DNA of 64,000 bases from Candidatus Kapaibacterium sp. (GTDB taxonomy: Bacteria > Bacteroidota > Ignavibacteria > Kapaibacteriales > UBA7675), in assembly GCA_028284775.1 (NCBI GenBank), contig JANQRB010000175.1:1-64000 (forward strand), written 5' to 3'. The notes under the pieces are model-generated. The model saw only the letters and a program-made list of their open reading frames with translations. It made no database searches and was not told where the DNA came from. Of this stretch, positions 47,432-56,957 are shown piece by piece. The translations under genes were made by a program, and so were the position numbers. How positions within the stretch are numbered: the first letter of the stretch is position 1; each line of letters opens with the position of its first letter.

Positions 47432-48826
47432 CTAAAACTTATATGCAGCGGATAATGCCAGAAAGTAAATGTCCTTGCCATTACCCGTATCCCTTACATA
47501 AGCGCCGGGCGGAATGTAGGCCAGAAATGAAATGAAGGTCCAATGCTCATCCGGTACGAAGAAGACATCCAGAGCATACTGAGTTCCGATGTATTTGCTG
47601 TCGCTGGCAGCCGGCGGAAGCGGTCGTATCAGGTTCATTCCAGGCGTAAAACTCCCTTCCCCTCTACTCTGTCTGGCAAGGAAATACACACTGCCGTTGA
47701 CAAAAAGCGCTTCATCGAGAGCAAGGCCGACCATCGGCCGGAAGCTGGTGATATTCGACGGTCCCAGGGGAGCGCCTAATCCAAAAGTCGGTTTGGGGTA
47801 AAGCGGATCATAGGTGTTAAGATTGTTGTCCGATTCCGACGGATCACCGCTTATAAAGCTCCCGCCAATCCCGAGCATCGGCCGCAAGTCGCCGCTGAAG
47901 TAGTGTCGGACAACGCCCGTCACATTATAGGCGCTGATCGTCAGGCTGTTAAACTTGCCGAACTGATACATACTCTCAATGTCATAATACAAGGGTGCTG
48001 CATGATTCCACAGGCGGGCGCCAATCGTATGCCGTACCTGCTCACCCGGCACATGCTGATAAACGCGTCTGTCGGATTTGAAACCAAGGTAGTAGGCATC
48101 CAGCTTAAGTCCATCGTCGTTTTGCCACTCGGCATAGAGGCCCCAAAGATATTCGTCGATCCGCTCGTTATCGAATACTTCGGTGTTGATTATGACGGGT
48201 GATGCTGCAAAGAGCTGAAGTCTGAGCTCGCTGTGTCGATAGATCGCGCTTGCGGCATCGAAGGACAGACGATTGTTGGGGCCTTCACGCGAGGAAACAA
48301 GCATCTCATTGCCGAAGTTAAACTCCTGGCGTCCCGCGCGCAGAAGGAATCTGTCGGGCTGCTCGTCCGGCCCCAAACGGGTCTCGATAAAAGCCTGATG
48401 CAGGTCCAACGCATCCTCTGCAATCTCCGGCAGCGGCTCATTAGGCGATCCGATTTCAAAGGTGCTGTTCAACTGACCGAAGATCCGAAAACGGCTGCCC
48501 GACCAGAAGTCAGCATGAAGCATGAGCCGGCTTAACAGTGCACCGTCGTCATCCGCCACGAAGCCCGGTGGCAGGTCGCCCCAGTTGGCATTGCTGCGCA
48601 GCTCGTACCATTCGCGTATCTCGCCGCCGAATGAAATGCGAACGCTGGAGTCCGCGGATAAGGCAATATGTTTCAGATGGTCGGGACCACGTTTATCGAC
48701 GGTATCACTCATCAGGTAATCAAAGTTATCTTCGTACCTGAGATTTTTTATCGGCCCGGGCTGTGCCACTATCATTGACAGCATCAGGATGAACTGACAT
48801 AGCGCGCTAAAGAGTAATCGGATCAT
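47432..48826 (-). CDS. Alginate export-type outer membrane protein
   Basis: A 464-aa protein from the ATG at 48826 with signal peptide LLFSALCQFILMLSMIVAQ. A mature beta-barrel pattern follows: alternating strands and aromatic girdles (FGGEIREWYELRSNANW, FLLRAGRQEFNFGNEMLV, LDVFFVPDEHWTFISFLAYI). A C-terminal aromatic strand ends in F (YFLALSAAYKF), typical of outer membrane barrels. The repeat of 'AGRQEF.fG.e.lvs.r.g.n' matches the alginate-export (AlgE-like) domain. It probably forms a channel for small anionic compounds. It shares its strand with the two hydrolase/reductase genes downstream, so an uptake-and-degrade unit is possible. Confidence 0.85.
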   Translation of the reverse strand: MIRLLFSALCQFILMLSMIVAQPGPIKNLRYEDNFDYLMSDTVDKRGPDHLKHIALSADSSVRISFGGEIREWYELRSNANWGDLPPGFVADDDGALLSRLMLHADFWSGSRFRIFGQLNSTFEIGSPNEPLPEIAEDALDLHQAFIETRLGPDEQPDRFLLRAGRQEFNFGNEMLVSSREGPNNRLSFDAASAIYRHSELRLQLFAASPVIINTEVFDNERIDEYLWGLYAEWQNDDGLKLDAYYLGFKSDRRVYQHVPGEQVRHTIGARLWNHAAPLYYDIESMYQFGKFNSLTISAYNVTGVVRHYFSGDLRPMLGIGGSFISGDPSESDNNLNTYDPLYPKPTFGLGAPLGPSNITSFRPMVGLALDEALFVNGSVYFLARQSRGEGSFTPGMNLIRPLPPAASDSKYIGTQYALDVFFVPDEHWTFISFLAYIPPGAYVRDTGNGKDIYFLALSAAYKF

Positions 48827-48932
48827 AAGAGTGCCTCCTGAACTTCCTGAATGCCCTGCGAAACTAGTGCGTAAAGGCATCTGGCTAAAGGTTGAAACGA
48901 GAGTTAAAGTGGTGAAAATGCGCAGCGGGTGT

Positions 48933-50348
48933 TTAGGCAGTGAACGCGCGTCGGATTCCGGCCCAGATAGTTTTCACGTCAGCTTTATAGTCTTGGAAGG
49001 GATTTCGCCCTACCAGCGATGAGCCGACTTTTTTCAGTTGTTTGCGCATGACGTATGAGGCATACATACCTCCCAATATGTTGCTGACGGCGAGGCCGCC
49101 AAAAATGCCATTGGCGCCGAAGAGTGTCCCAATCAGCGTCAAGGGAAGCATAAACAGGATCGTGCGCACCAGCATTATCCTGAGTGCAATCGCGGGGAGC
49201 TGCAGTCCGTTAAAAATGGCCGCCGTGACGAGATAGAGTCCATAAAAGAGATAAGACAAACTGACGATGTAGAAGTAATACTTCGTATAGTCGATCACAT
49301 CGCGATCCTGACTGAAGAGGCCGGCGATGGGGTCGGCAAAGACGACAAGGATGACGATGACGGCCAAACCGAGATAGATCGCGGCTTTGCCCATAAACAC
49401 AATAGCGTCATCAATCCGGACATGACGTCCGGCACCCAGGTTTTGCGCAATGAAGGGAACGCCTGCGGCGCTGACCGCCATCATGCCGATCATCAGGAGC
49501 GTTTCGATGCGGCCTGACACTCCGAATGCCGCGACGGCCTCCGACGCTTCGCGCCCAAGCAAAAAAGTCAGATACATCAGGCTGAGCGGCGCAACCAGCT
49601 GACTCGCGATGGATGGCAAACCCAAACGCATCAATTGTCTGAGTATGGCTAAGTGTTCAGCTCCGTCGCTTAAAGCGGATATGCTTAAGAGGCGCTGCCT
49701 GAGAAGAAGAATCAGCATGATGACGACAATGAAGAGCCAGGATGTTACTGTTCCAAAGGCAACGCCCTTAATTCCCATCGCCGGGAAGGGATCGACGCCC
49801 CTGATTAAAACATAATCAAGAACAGCGTTAATAACTCCCGCAATTCCAAACACAATCTCCGGCGCTTTAACAATTCCGACAGCGCGCAAGGCCGATCCGG
49901 CGACGATGCCGACCGCCAGCAGAGGCATGCCCCAGTACAATGGAATAATGTAAGCGGCAATATGCGGCAATGCCTGTTCATCGGCGCCCAGCAATCCGAA
50001 TAGTTCATGCACGCTCAGGAGGCCGGCGGCGGAAAACATCGAAGCGACCGCAAACGCAAGGATAAGCGCGAGGGCTGTCGTTCTCATGGCACGATCGGTC
50101 TTGCCGGCGCCATAAGCTCGCGCGACCAAAAGCGAAACCGCAACCGCCAGGCCGATGAAGAGGCCGACCAGTACAAAATATGTTGTGGCTGCAAAGCCGA
50201 GCGAAGCCAGCTCAACGGCACCCAACTGACCGACGAAATATGTGTCGACGATCTGGAAGAGAATCGTCGAGATCATTCCAAGGCTGATCGGCACCGACAT
50301 CGAAATCAGCGTTTTGTTCGTGTCCTGGTTCAGTAAATCTTGCGCCAT
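48933..50348 (-). CDS. MATE family efflux transporter
   Basis: A 471-aa integral membrane protein with about 12 membrane helices. Typical MATE features are DTYFVGQLGAVELASLGFAA (first helices), the conserved VGIVAGSALRAVGIVKAPEI loop region, and GVSGRIETLLMIGMMAVSAA in the second half. It exports drugs or toxic organic cations using a Na+ or H+ gradient. The start ATG at 50348 is followed by MAQDLLNQDTNKTLISMSVPISLG. Transcribed separately, 196 bp after the AraC gene of the pirin operon. Confidence 0.95.
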   Translation of the reverse strand: MAQDLLNQDTNKTLISMSVPISLGMISTILFQIVDTYFVGQLGAVELASLGFAATTYFVLVGLFIGLAVAVSLLVARAYGAGKTDRAMRTTALALILAFAVASMFSAAGLLSVHELFGLLGADEQALPHIAAYIIPLYWGMPLLAVGIVAGSALRAVGIVKAPEIVFGIAGVINAVLDYVLIRGVDPFPAMGIKGVAFGTVTSWLFIVVIMLILLLRQRLLSISALSDGAEHLAILRQLMRLGLPSIASQLVAPLSLMYLTFLLGREASEAVAAFGVSGRIETLLMIGMMAVSAAGVPFIAQNLGAGRHVRIDDAIVFMGKAAIYLGLAVIVILVVFADPIAGLFSQDRDVIDYTKYYFYIVSLSYLFYGLYLVTAAIFNGLQLPAIALRIMLVRTILFMLPLTLIGTLFGANGIFGGLAVSNILGGMYASYVMRKQLKKVGSSLVGRNPFQDYKADVKTIWAGIRRAFTA

Positions 50349-50544
50349 GAATTCAATTCGCTGAGGCGATTAACAAATTGGATTAAATACAAGACAAAGC
50401 TATAATCGGAGCAGGCTTAAATAAAGGTGAGAAATGGCGCGACGATGGTAAATTCAGTACGCGTGCTTACGATGATGAGCCCTTAAGCGTAGAGCCGTCG
50501 CCGGCCGGACGAATGGTGTCGCGTCGCCACCGGCTGAGAGAACA

Positions 50545-51429
50545 TCAGATCTTTTCGCCGACTTTAAACTGGCTGGGAGTGTAACCGGTGTGTTTCTTGA
50601 AATACTTAAGCATGTTTGTTGGTTCATCGAATCCCAGTTCATAGGCGATTGTCTTGCTGGCTTTACCGGTGCCGCGCAATAGCCTCTTGATTTCCAGGAT
50701 CCGTCGCTCGTCGATCACAGCCTTGGGCGAAAGTTTGTAGCGTTCTTTGGTAATCTTCGCTAGTGATTTGCCGCTCAGGCCAAGTCGCTCGGTATAAAAC
50801 TCTACTTTAAACTCCGAACGAAAATTGCCTTCGAGTAATTCGTTAAAGTCCAGCAGCGTTTTGGCATTTTCATCAATTTTGATTACCGGGAGGCTGTCCG
50901 GCTTATCCATCATACTGTCGCAATGAATCAGGAAAAGGCAGAGCCAATGATAGAAGGCATTCTCCCTGGCTTTGCCAGACCAATCATAATAAACCTGACG
51001 CATATAACTCGAAATCACGTCAAGATGATCGATGTCTTGTCTTTGCAGTCTGATTATCTGCATTCCCTCGATATGGCAGGCAATCGTGAAGTGAAACAGA
51101 TGTTTCAGATCATTGTCGTTCCGATAGATGAACTCGCTCTTAAATGTAATCGACTGCACTTCCCATTCGCTGTCCGGCGCCTCGATGTAGTGCAATTGAT
51201 CTTTGGCAATCAGTACAATCGTATTGGGTTTAAACTGATATTCCTGAAAATCGACAAAATATCTGCCCCGTCCTTTCTTAAACCAGAAGATAACGTGAAA
51301 GTCGCGCAGCGAGGGGCGAAAGAGATCCTGCGTCTGCATCAGGACTTCGTGCGAAACGATCGCAAAAGGCAGTCCTTTGCCGATCTCACTTGACTTAAAA
51401 TACTCGATATTCTTGCTCTTGCCTTCCAT
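50545..51429 (-). CDS. AraC family regulator of pirin operon
   Basis: A 294-aa protein with an N-terminal cupin-like sensor (HVIFWFKKGRGRYFVDFQEY and FKPNTIVLIAKDQLHYIE) and a C-terminal AraC HTH pair at ~195-290 (GLSGKSLAKITKERYKLSPK; AYELGFDEPTNMLKYFKKHT then GYTPSQFK). The start ATG 51429 fits the family; an upstream frame reaches 51447. It lies 18 bp after the second pirin gene on the same strand, forming a three-gene operon, and probably controls the pirins in response to a small molecule. Confidence 0.9.
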   Translation of the reverse strand: MEGKSKNIEYFKSSEIGKGLPFAIVSHEVLMQTQDLFRPSLRDFHVIFWFKKGRGRYFVDFQEYQFKPNTIVLIAKDQLHYIEAPDSEWEVQSITFKSEFIYRNDNDLKHLFHFTIACHIEGMQIIRLQRQDIDHLDVISSYMRQVYYDWSGKARENAFYHWLCLFLIHCDSMMDKPDSLPVIKIDENAKTLLDFNELLEGNFRSEFKVEFYTERLGLSGKSLAKITKERYKLSPKAVIDERRILEIKRLLRGTGKASKTIAYELGFDEPTNMLKYFKKHTGYTPSQFKVGEKI

Positions 51430-51447
51430 CAACACGCAAAATAACAA

Positions 51448-52269
51448 TTAGCGCGATGCGGCAAGGCTGCGGATTCGGGCAGTGCTTCGCGCCAGTGCTT
51501 CCCGACTCGTGTGAATCTGGCCGCCGGAGGCGACAATCGGCCAGGGGCTTGGCTCCGCGAGTACCAGAACGAAGTTGCATGCCGCCGCTGACGCGCGTAT
51601 CCCGATCGTGCCGCCATTGGCTTCCAGAATGCCCATCTGCCCGTTGCCGACTTCCGACCCCAGAATGGCAAGCGAACCGTCCCGCGTAAAGACAAAACCA
51701 CTTGTCTGGCCCGCGGGAGTCTCGAAGGACCATGCCTCATGCGCGCTCAAGGAAACATCGAGGTAGGTCATGGAAATCGGAATATTCATTGCCCCTCGCA
51801 GGCCCTTGTAACTCCCTGTCAGCACCTTGACATTGCCGACCGACGGTATCTCCTCTTTTCTGACATTGGCATAGTCCACTTCGGCTTCTTCGTAATCAGG
51901 CGGCAGTTGAAGCCAGAGCTGATGAATCGAGCCGGTCCAGCTTCCGCCGGGCGCGTCGTGCTTGCGACGATAGGATTCTGAATGCCAGACGCCGCCGCCC
52001 GCGCAAATCCATTGCGCGCCGCCGTCGTAAATGATGCCGTCGTTCCGCCCGCTGTCCTTGTGGTGCAGATCGGTGCCATGGAAGTAGGTAAGGATGCCGA
52101 TGCCGGAGTGCGGGTGCGAGCCGATGTGCAGTCCGTCATTGTCTTTCGTGAACTTGCCGGCGTCGAAAAAGACAATGGGTTTTAATTCCGCTCTGGTCGC
52201 GGGGTCCACCACGAACTGAATAGCGTTGCGCGGCTGTTGAATTCGTTTCAGTCCTCTGCTTTGTGCCAT
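51448..52269 (-). CDS. Pirin family protein (second of tandem pair)
   Basis: A 273-aa bicupin protein. The N-terminal cupin shows HSHPHSG-type metal site residues in HIGSHPHSGIGILTYFHGTDLHHKDS, with TDLHHKDS and WICAGGGVWHSES (pirin motif 'aG.GvwHsE'). The second cupin is in the C-terminal half. Pirins bind Fe and act as quercetin dioxygenases or as redox-sensing co-regulators. The three His and one Glu of the metal site look present. The ATG at 52269 is used. It starts 26 bp downstream of the first pirin and is followed by the AraC gene. Confidence 0.92.
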   Translation of the reverse strand: MAQSRGLKRIQQPRNAIQFVVDPATRAELKPIVFFDAGKFTKDNDGLHIGSHPHSGIGILTYFHGTDLHHKDSGRNDGIIYDGGAQWICAGGGVWHSESYRRKHDAPGGSWTGSIHQLWLQLPPDYEEAEVDYANVRKEEIPSVGNVKVLTGSYKGLRGAMNIPISMTYLDVSLSAHEAWSFETPAGQTSGFVFTRDGSLAILGSEVGNGQMGILEANGGTIGIRASAAACNFVLVLAEPSPWPIVASGGQIHTSREALARSTARIRSLAASR

Positions 52270-52295
52270 GACGCATTCGATGTTAAGTTGGAAAA

Positions 52296-53276
52296 TCAAT
52301 GAGCCTGGGATTCCGCCACCGTACCGAACAGCCCCGCAGCATAATCCGCATAGGCCTGGTCAATTTCTTCCTTCGTGTTCATCACGAAGGGGCCGTCCAT
52401 AACGACAGCTTCCTTAAGCGGTTCGCCTGCGATTACCAGCACCTGCGCACCGGCATCAGCTTCGAATAGAATCGTACCCCCATCATTGTTGAATACAAGG
52501 GAGTTGTATTCCGGCACATCCCTGCCGTCGGCGCGAATGCTTCCCCTCAGAACATACACTAATGCGTTACACTTAGCGGGAATTGTCCACAGCGATACAG
52601 CCCCGCTTCGGTGTGCGATAGCATGGGCGGCAATGATGTTGGCCTTTGTTTCGAGTGGTCCCCGGCTGTCCAAAATCTCGCCGGCGATTACCCGCACATG
52701 ACAATTCTCCTGTTCAACAAGCGGTATATCCGCAGCGGCGACGTTGTGAATATCGGGAGGAGACATCTTGTCTTCGGCCGCGACATTTACCCACAATTGA
52801 ACTTCGTGGAATATCGTTGTCAGTGGATCGGCTTCCATTATCCCGCCGTGCTGTATGCCGCGGCCCGCGTTCATGCGCTGCACCGATCCGGAGCTGAGAA
52901 GCACCTGATTGCCCAGAGAATCGACGTGCCGCATAAGTCCCTCGAACATGAAGGTAATAGTCTCGAAGCCGCGATGCGGGTGGGCGGCGCCTTCTACGCG
53001 AAAGCCCGAACCGACAGACTGAGGCCCGATGTGATCGAGCATAAGAAAGGGATCGAAGCCGCGCAGTCCGGCAATCGGAAATGCTCGTTGGCCCCTGACG
53101 CCGGGCACCACGCCATTAATTTTTGCATGCCCGCTAAGCGATTTTACCGTACGGAATCCTTGCACTATTTCGCTCTCGTTTTTGAGGTCAAAGATATCTC
53201 GTCGAAGCAGTTCCTTAAAGGTGAAAAGCGGCCTTCCGGTGGTGAATATCGCCTCTCTGAAGGGCCGAGCAGGCAC
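52296..53276 (-). CDS. Pirin family protein (first of tandem pair)
   Basis: A 326-aa (or ~289-aa) bicupin protein. The pirin hallmarks are GFDPFLMLDHIGPQS, AHPHRGFETITFMFEG, the Fe-site region SVQRMNAGRGIQHGG and HEVQLWVN. The first cupin carries HPHRGFET and the 'GrGi.H.E' replaced by GRGIQHGGIME. The second cupin is at ~220-300 (CNALVYVLRGSIRADGRD). The frame's GTG at 53276 gives 39 residues before the conserved 'rtv' start, and a GTG at 53165 (QGFRTVKSLSGHAK) is an equally good start. Promoter gene of the pirin-pirin-AraC operon. Confidence 0.9.
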   Translation of the reverse strand: MPARPFREAIFTTGRPLFTFKELLRRDIFDLKNESEIVQGFRTVKSLSGHAKINGVVPGVRGQRAFPIAGLRGFDPFLMLDHIGPQSVGSGFRVEGAAHPHRGFETITFMFEGLMRHVDSLGNQVLLSSGSVQRMNAGRGIQHGGIMEADPLTTIFHEVQLWVNVAAEDKMSPPDIHNVAAADIPLVEQENCHVRVIAGEILDSRGPLETKANIIAAHAIAHRSGAVSLWTIPAKCNALVYVLRGSIRADGRDVPEYNSLVFNNDGGTILFEADAGAQVLVIAGEPLKEAVVMDGPFVMNTKEEIDQAYADYAAGLFGTVAESQAH

Positions 53277-53592
53277 GCTCTCAAATCCTGCCCCGCCCGC
53301 AGCTCAATCGTCTGAGGATTCATGCGCAGGGGTGGTAGGTTCTTCTTGAAGCCTGACTGGATCTCGATGAAAAATTTGAAAGGGAGTCGGGCACTCCAAA
53401 CGACAAACTGATTTTGCCGAGACAATTTCAATGAATGACGGGCTCAAATAAGCCCCTTGTGTTGAGATGCGAGAATTTGCTATATTCGAAATTCCTACCC
53501 GTACTTAACTCAATTGCGCCCCCCGCATCTCCAAGATCTCCGGCTGATATGAGAGCCGGTGACCTTGTTAGACCTATCCAAGGAGTTAAGTA
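53277..53592. other. Divergent intergenic region, 316 bp
   Basis: This holds the promoters of the pirin operon and the T9SS propeller gene. The plus-strand gene is preceded by AAGGAGTTAAGTA, a Shine-Dalgarno-like AAGGAG at 53580-53585, uncommon in this window. No other element was recognised. Confidence 0.45.
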
Positions 53593-54888
53593 ATGCTTAA
53601 AACCTGTATCCTGCTTTGCCTCGGAGTCCTGATCAGCCTCAGTCCCAATGCTTATGCCACTGATATCGAGTGGGAGACGGTCGATTCGCCCGCAAATACC
53701 AGTCTTTCAAGTTTTAAGGTGGATGCGAACGGCAATATCTATGCCGCCGGTCAGGCCTATCGTAACAAATTCTCTCTCTCCAGAACCACTGATTTCGGCA
53801 AAAGCTGGCAATTTCTGTGGCGCCCCGAAGATGGCACTCTGCGGAACATTGAATTTCTGGCGCGGGACGATCGAGATCGCCTGTATCTTGGCGGTTCGAT
53901 CGGTTTGTTTATTGAAGGTACTGACGAAGAGCCCTTGTTAGCGATCGATTGTCCGCTCGGACATGACGACCCGCATTGCCTCTTCTGGCGGAGCCTGCTG
54001 TTTACGGACGACGGCACGATGTTTCTCGGCGGCTCACGCGGCGTTTTTCGATCCGGAGATTATGGCAGCGCCTGGGAATCGCTGAGCTCGCGAGGCTTCG
54101 AGGAAGTATCGACGGTCACTTCCCTGGTCAAGCAGAGCGATGGCGATATTTATGCCGCTGTTAAACACAAAAACTCAGTTTACCGATCGTCGGACGGCGG
54201 CGATTCCTGGACGCCGCTGCCGATACCGCCGCATAGAAGCGGTTGGTACAACTTTGTCGACAAGCTCGTCGTGAACAGTCGCGATGAGGTCTATGCCCTC
54301 GTTCGTTCTGTCGGTGTGTATCGTTTGCAGGAAGGAGCCACGGACTGGGAGTGGGTCTATGGCGAAGATACCGGCGGTTCCAAGTGTCTGAGAGGACTGG
54401 CAATCAATAGCCTCGATCACATTTTCATCTCCGGATGTCAGAGGTATGTCATCCGTTCAACCGACAATGCCGAGAGCTGGCAGGATATTACGCAGAACTT
54501 ACCGGAGTACACCCTGGCTTTAGGGGGCGCGCTGGCACTGGATGGGAGCGGACACCTGTACGTGCACATCAATGGCGGCATTGTTCGCAGCAAGACTTCG
54601 ACCCTCGATTTTACGCCGACCTCCGTCGATCATACGGCAGTTCCTGAGCTGAGCGCGCGACCGAATCCCGCAACAGACGCGCTGGTGATTGACCTCGGCG
54701 CGGAGATGCGTGGGCAAATTGACGTATACGATGGGCTGGGGCGACTGGTATTGGCACGGGATGTCAACGCCGAACGCCGTTTAACGCTTAACGTGGCCGC
54801 ATTCCCTCCGGGCCGCTATGTTGCAACTCTACGCTCTTCCAACACGGCCGGGCTTCCCGAGCTGATTCCCTTTGTGGTCCTGCGCTAG
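53593..54888 (+). CDS. T9SS-exported Asp-box propeller protein (shorter)
   Basis: A 431-aa secreted protein with signal peptide CILLCLGVLISLSPNAYA. Asp-box turns (TTDFGKSW, SGDYGSAW, SSDGGDSW, STDNAESW) fill ~60-310, as in the 11533 gene. The type A sorting domain occupies the last ~80 residues (LSARPNPATDALVIDLG to ELIPFVVLR). A strong AAGGAG precedes the ATG. It is a half-length relative of the 11533 protein and probably has the same kind of binding surface. Confidence 0.9.
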   Translation: MLKTCILLCLGVLISLSPNAYATDIEWETVDSPANTSLSSFKVDANGNIYAAGQAYRNKFSLSRTTDFGKSWQFLWRPEDGTLRNIEFLARDDRDRLYLGGSIGLFIEGTDEEPLLAIDCPLGHDDPHCLFWRSLLFTDDGTMFLGGSRGVFRSGDYGSAWESLSSRGFEEVSTVTSLVKQSDGDIYAAVKHKNSVYRSSDGGDSWTPLPIPPHRSGWYNFVDKLVVNSRDEVYALVRSVGVYRLQEGATDWEWVYGEDTGGSKCLRGLAINSLDHIFISGCQRYVIRSTDNAESWQDITQNLPEYTLALGGALALDGSGHLYVHINGGIVRSKTSTLDFTPTSVDHTAVPELSARPNPATDALVIDLGAEMRGQIDVYDGLGRLVLARDVNAERRLTLNVAAFPPGRYVATLRSSNTAGLPELIPFVVLR

Positions 54889-55057
54889 ATTCACGCTTGG
54901 ATACATTAATCCTGAGTTGCCGGACGAAGAATATGGAACGGTCACAATTGCCGCGAAGGGGGCTCAAGACAATCGAGATGGAACAATGGTAATCGCTTGT
55001 CAGACAGACCTGTCGTTCAATAGTTCTTTGGCCATTTTAACAAAAAAATATTTCCCT
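54889..55057. other. Short spacer before lipoprotein pair
   Basis: No gene is supported; an in-frame extension of the following gene reaches back to 54872 but has no conserved content. Confidence 0.35.
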
Positions 55058-56029
55058 ATGATGTTGAAACTCCAAATTCAGCGCAGTTTAAGTTTCCTGG
55101 CCTTGTTTGCACTGCTCCTGCCCGGCTGCAGCGACGATGACAATGAACCGGCGGGACCCAGTCTGGAAGATGATATTGTCAGTGTGGCGATACTGCCTTC
55201 AACCATTGAAGCACCTTTATTCAGCGAACTGACTTTTGAGGCGACGATGAGCAACATCCCCCTGAATGTGCGCTATGAGTGGTCCCTTGGCGAGACCCTG
55301 ATTTCGGATTCGCAGAATCAGGCAAGCCATGTATTTCTGTCCACCGGAAACTTTCAGCTTGTGTTTAAGGTCATCGACAATTCCGACAATTCGGTTGTCG
55401 CGGGCGCTGCGGCGACAGTCGTCATTACGCCGAATCCCGACGCTGTCATCGAATTTGCGAACATAGACGAGCTTGGTATTGCATTCGGCAAGTATGAAGT
55501 GACGCAGGCGCAGTGGAGCGCCGTCATGGGCTACAACCACAGCATTCAGGAGGGACGCAACCGGCCCGTGGAAAACATAGAGTTTGAAGAGATCCGGAAG
55601 TTTATCGAGCGCTTAAATGCGAGCGAAGCCGGCGCGCACTACCGCCTTCCAAGCGTCGAAGAGTGGGAGTTTGCTTGTAGGGCGGGCACTAACACTGATT
55701 TTTATTCAGGCAATATGACACAGAACCCGGAGGCCTTCTGCACTGTTGAAATGGCGCTGCAAGATGTTGCCTGGCATTGCAACAATTCGGAGAACGTGAC
55801 TCACGATGTCGGATTGAAAGACGAAAATTCCTTCGGACTCTTCGATATGCACGGCAATGTGTGGGAAATGTGCTCGGATATCGATGTCGAGACCGAACGC
55901 AAGGTGACAAAAGGCGGATCGGCACTGGACAGGCCCTATCAATGCCAGGTGGGCTATCGCGGCAATCGTGATTATAACGTCTCCCGCTGGCAGTACCTCG
56001 GATTCAGACTTGTTAAAGAAATTGAGTAG
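55058..56029 (+). CDS. SUMF1-domain lipoprotein (first of tandem pair)
   Basis: A 323-aa lipoprotein. The signal peptide has lipobox LLPGC at about residues 21-25, followed by acid residues SDDD. A PKD-like beta domain (~60-140; LTFEATMSNIPLNVRYEWSL) leads to a formylglycine-generating-enzyme (SUMF1) domain (~150-320), with KYEVTQAQWSAVMGYN, RPVENIEFEEIRKFIERLN, YRLPSVEEWEFACRAG, NSFGLFDMHGNVWEMCSD and GFRLV. Most such domains no longer make formylglycine and act as carbohydrate- or protein-binding modules. Here the 'RGGSW' stretch is replaced by KGGSALD, so catalytic activity is doubtful. A near-identical paralogue follows at 56958. Confidence 0.9.
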   Translation: MMLKLQIQRSLSFLALFALLLPGCSDDDNEPAGPSLEDDIVSVAILPSTIEAPLFSELTFEATMSNIPLNVRYEWSLGETLISDSQNQASHVFLSTGNFQLVFKVIDNSDNSVVAGAAATVVITPNPDAVIEFANIDELGIAFGKYEVTQAQWSAVMGYNHSIQEGRNRPVENIEFEEIRKFIERLNASEAGAHYRLPSVEEWEFACRAGTNTDFYSGNMTQNPEAFCTVEMALQDVAWHCNNSENVTHDVGLKDENSFGLFDMHGNVWEMCSDIDVETERKVTKGGSALDRPYQCQVGYRGNRDYNVSRWQYLGFRLVKEIE

Positions 56030-56957
56030 ACAGCCCGGCGCAAGAGTGCGCAGCCCCGAAGCTCTCAACGATTGCCGAAAACGCCAAGCGTGCAATGCCG
56101 ACGGCAAAGGAGCGATTTGGCCTCTTGTCTATTGATGTTTCGGCTTCGCTTGTCTGATCAGGATAGCTTGCTTACATCTAAAGCCTTTCGTTTTGACGGC
56201 CACTTTCAGGAATTAAAGCGAGCAAGGGCGAGCTGTTAACAACCGGCACCATCGAAGAACGGCTGTACTCGGCTGTTTTGTCGTAGCCGCTGAATGGCTA
56301 TCGGTGTCAAATACTGAAACTCCCTGCAGTGTTGACAGTTTTCCCGCCTGCACTCCCGACCGGTCGCCACGGAGAGTTTTCGGGCATTCGATTCATGACT
56401 AAGCGAATCCAATCGCTTTCAGACTGGAAACCGTTTGCCGAAAAAGAAATTATTTGTACCTTCGTCCTGCTTGCCATTCCCCGCTACTTATAATCCGCAG
56501 TACCCTGTGGACGATAGTCGGCCATTCCCCGTCGTTCCGGCATTGTCTGTAGCTCTTGTACAGACTGGCCTAATCTATGATGAACTCATTGACCGATTTG
56601 TGCATGAGTTGCATCCGTAGTTTGTCGCGCCGAGGCATCAACTACGCGCCGATAACCCCGACACAATTTGCGCCGCGGGCTGGTCAACAGGTCCAAGCGA
56701 TGCCGTTCTCTGATGGCGGACTCCGCCTGCCCAAACCGGGCTTGCGCGAGCTCTGATGCATCAGCTCAGGGTGTGTAGCGTGAGATTAATCGTATGCGCT
56801 ATTCGCTGTAGTATTGGTCAATTGATGGTTAAGGGGCTGGAATAGATGAGGGGGCTCAGTTAAGATTCGGGGCTGCGAATCTTTTGATGTGAAAGATGCT
56901 CTTATGCATGACATACTTTCCCTGGTTGAATTATTTGTTAAGAAACTGGATTACGAA
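56030..56957. other. Intergenic region between duplicated genes, 928 bp
   Basis: Non-coding by inspection: short frames without features. It separates the tandem lipoprotein copies, so it may contain remnants of the duplicated segment. No strong hairpin was found. Confidence 0.45.
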
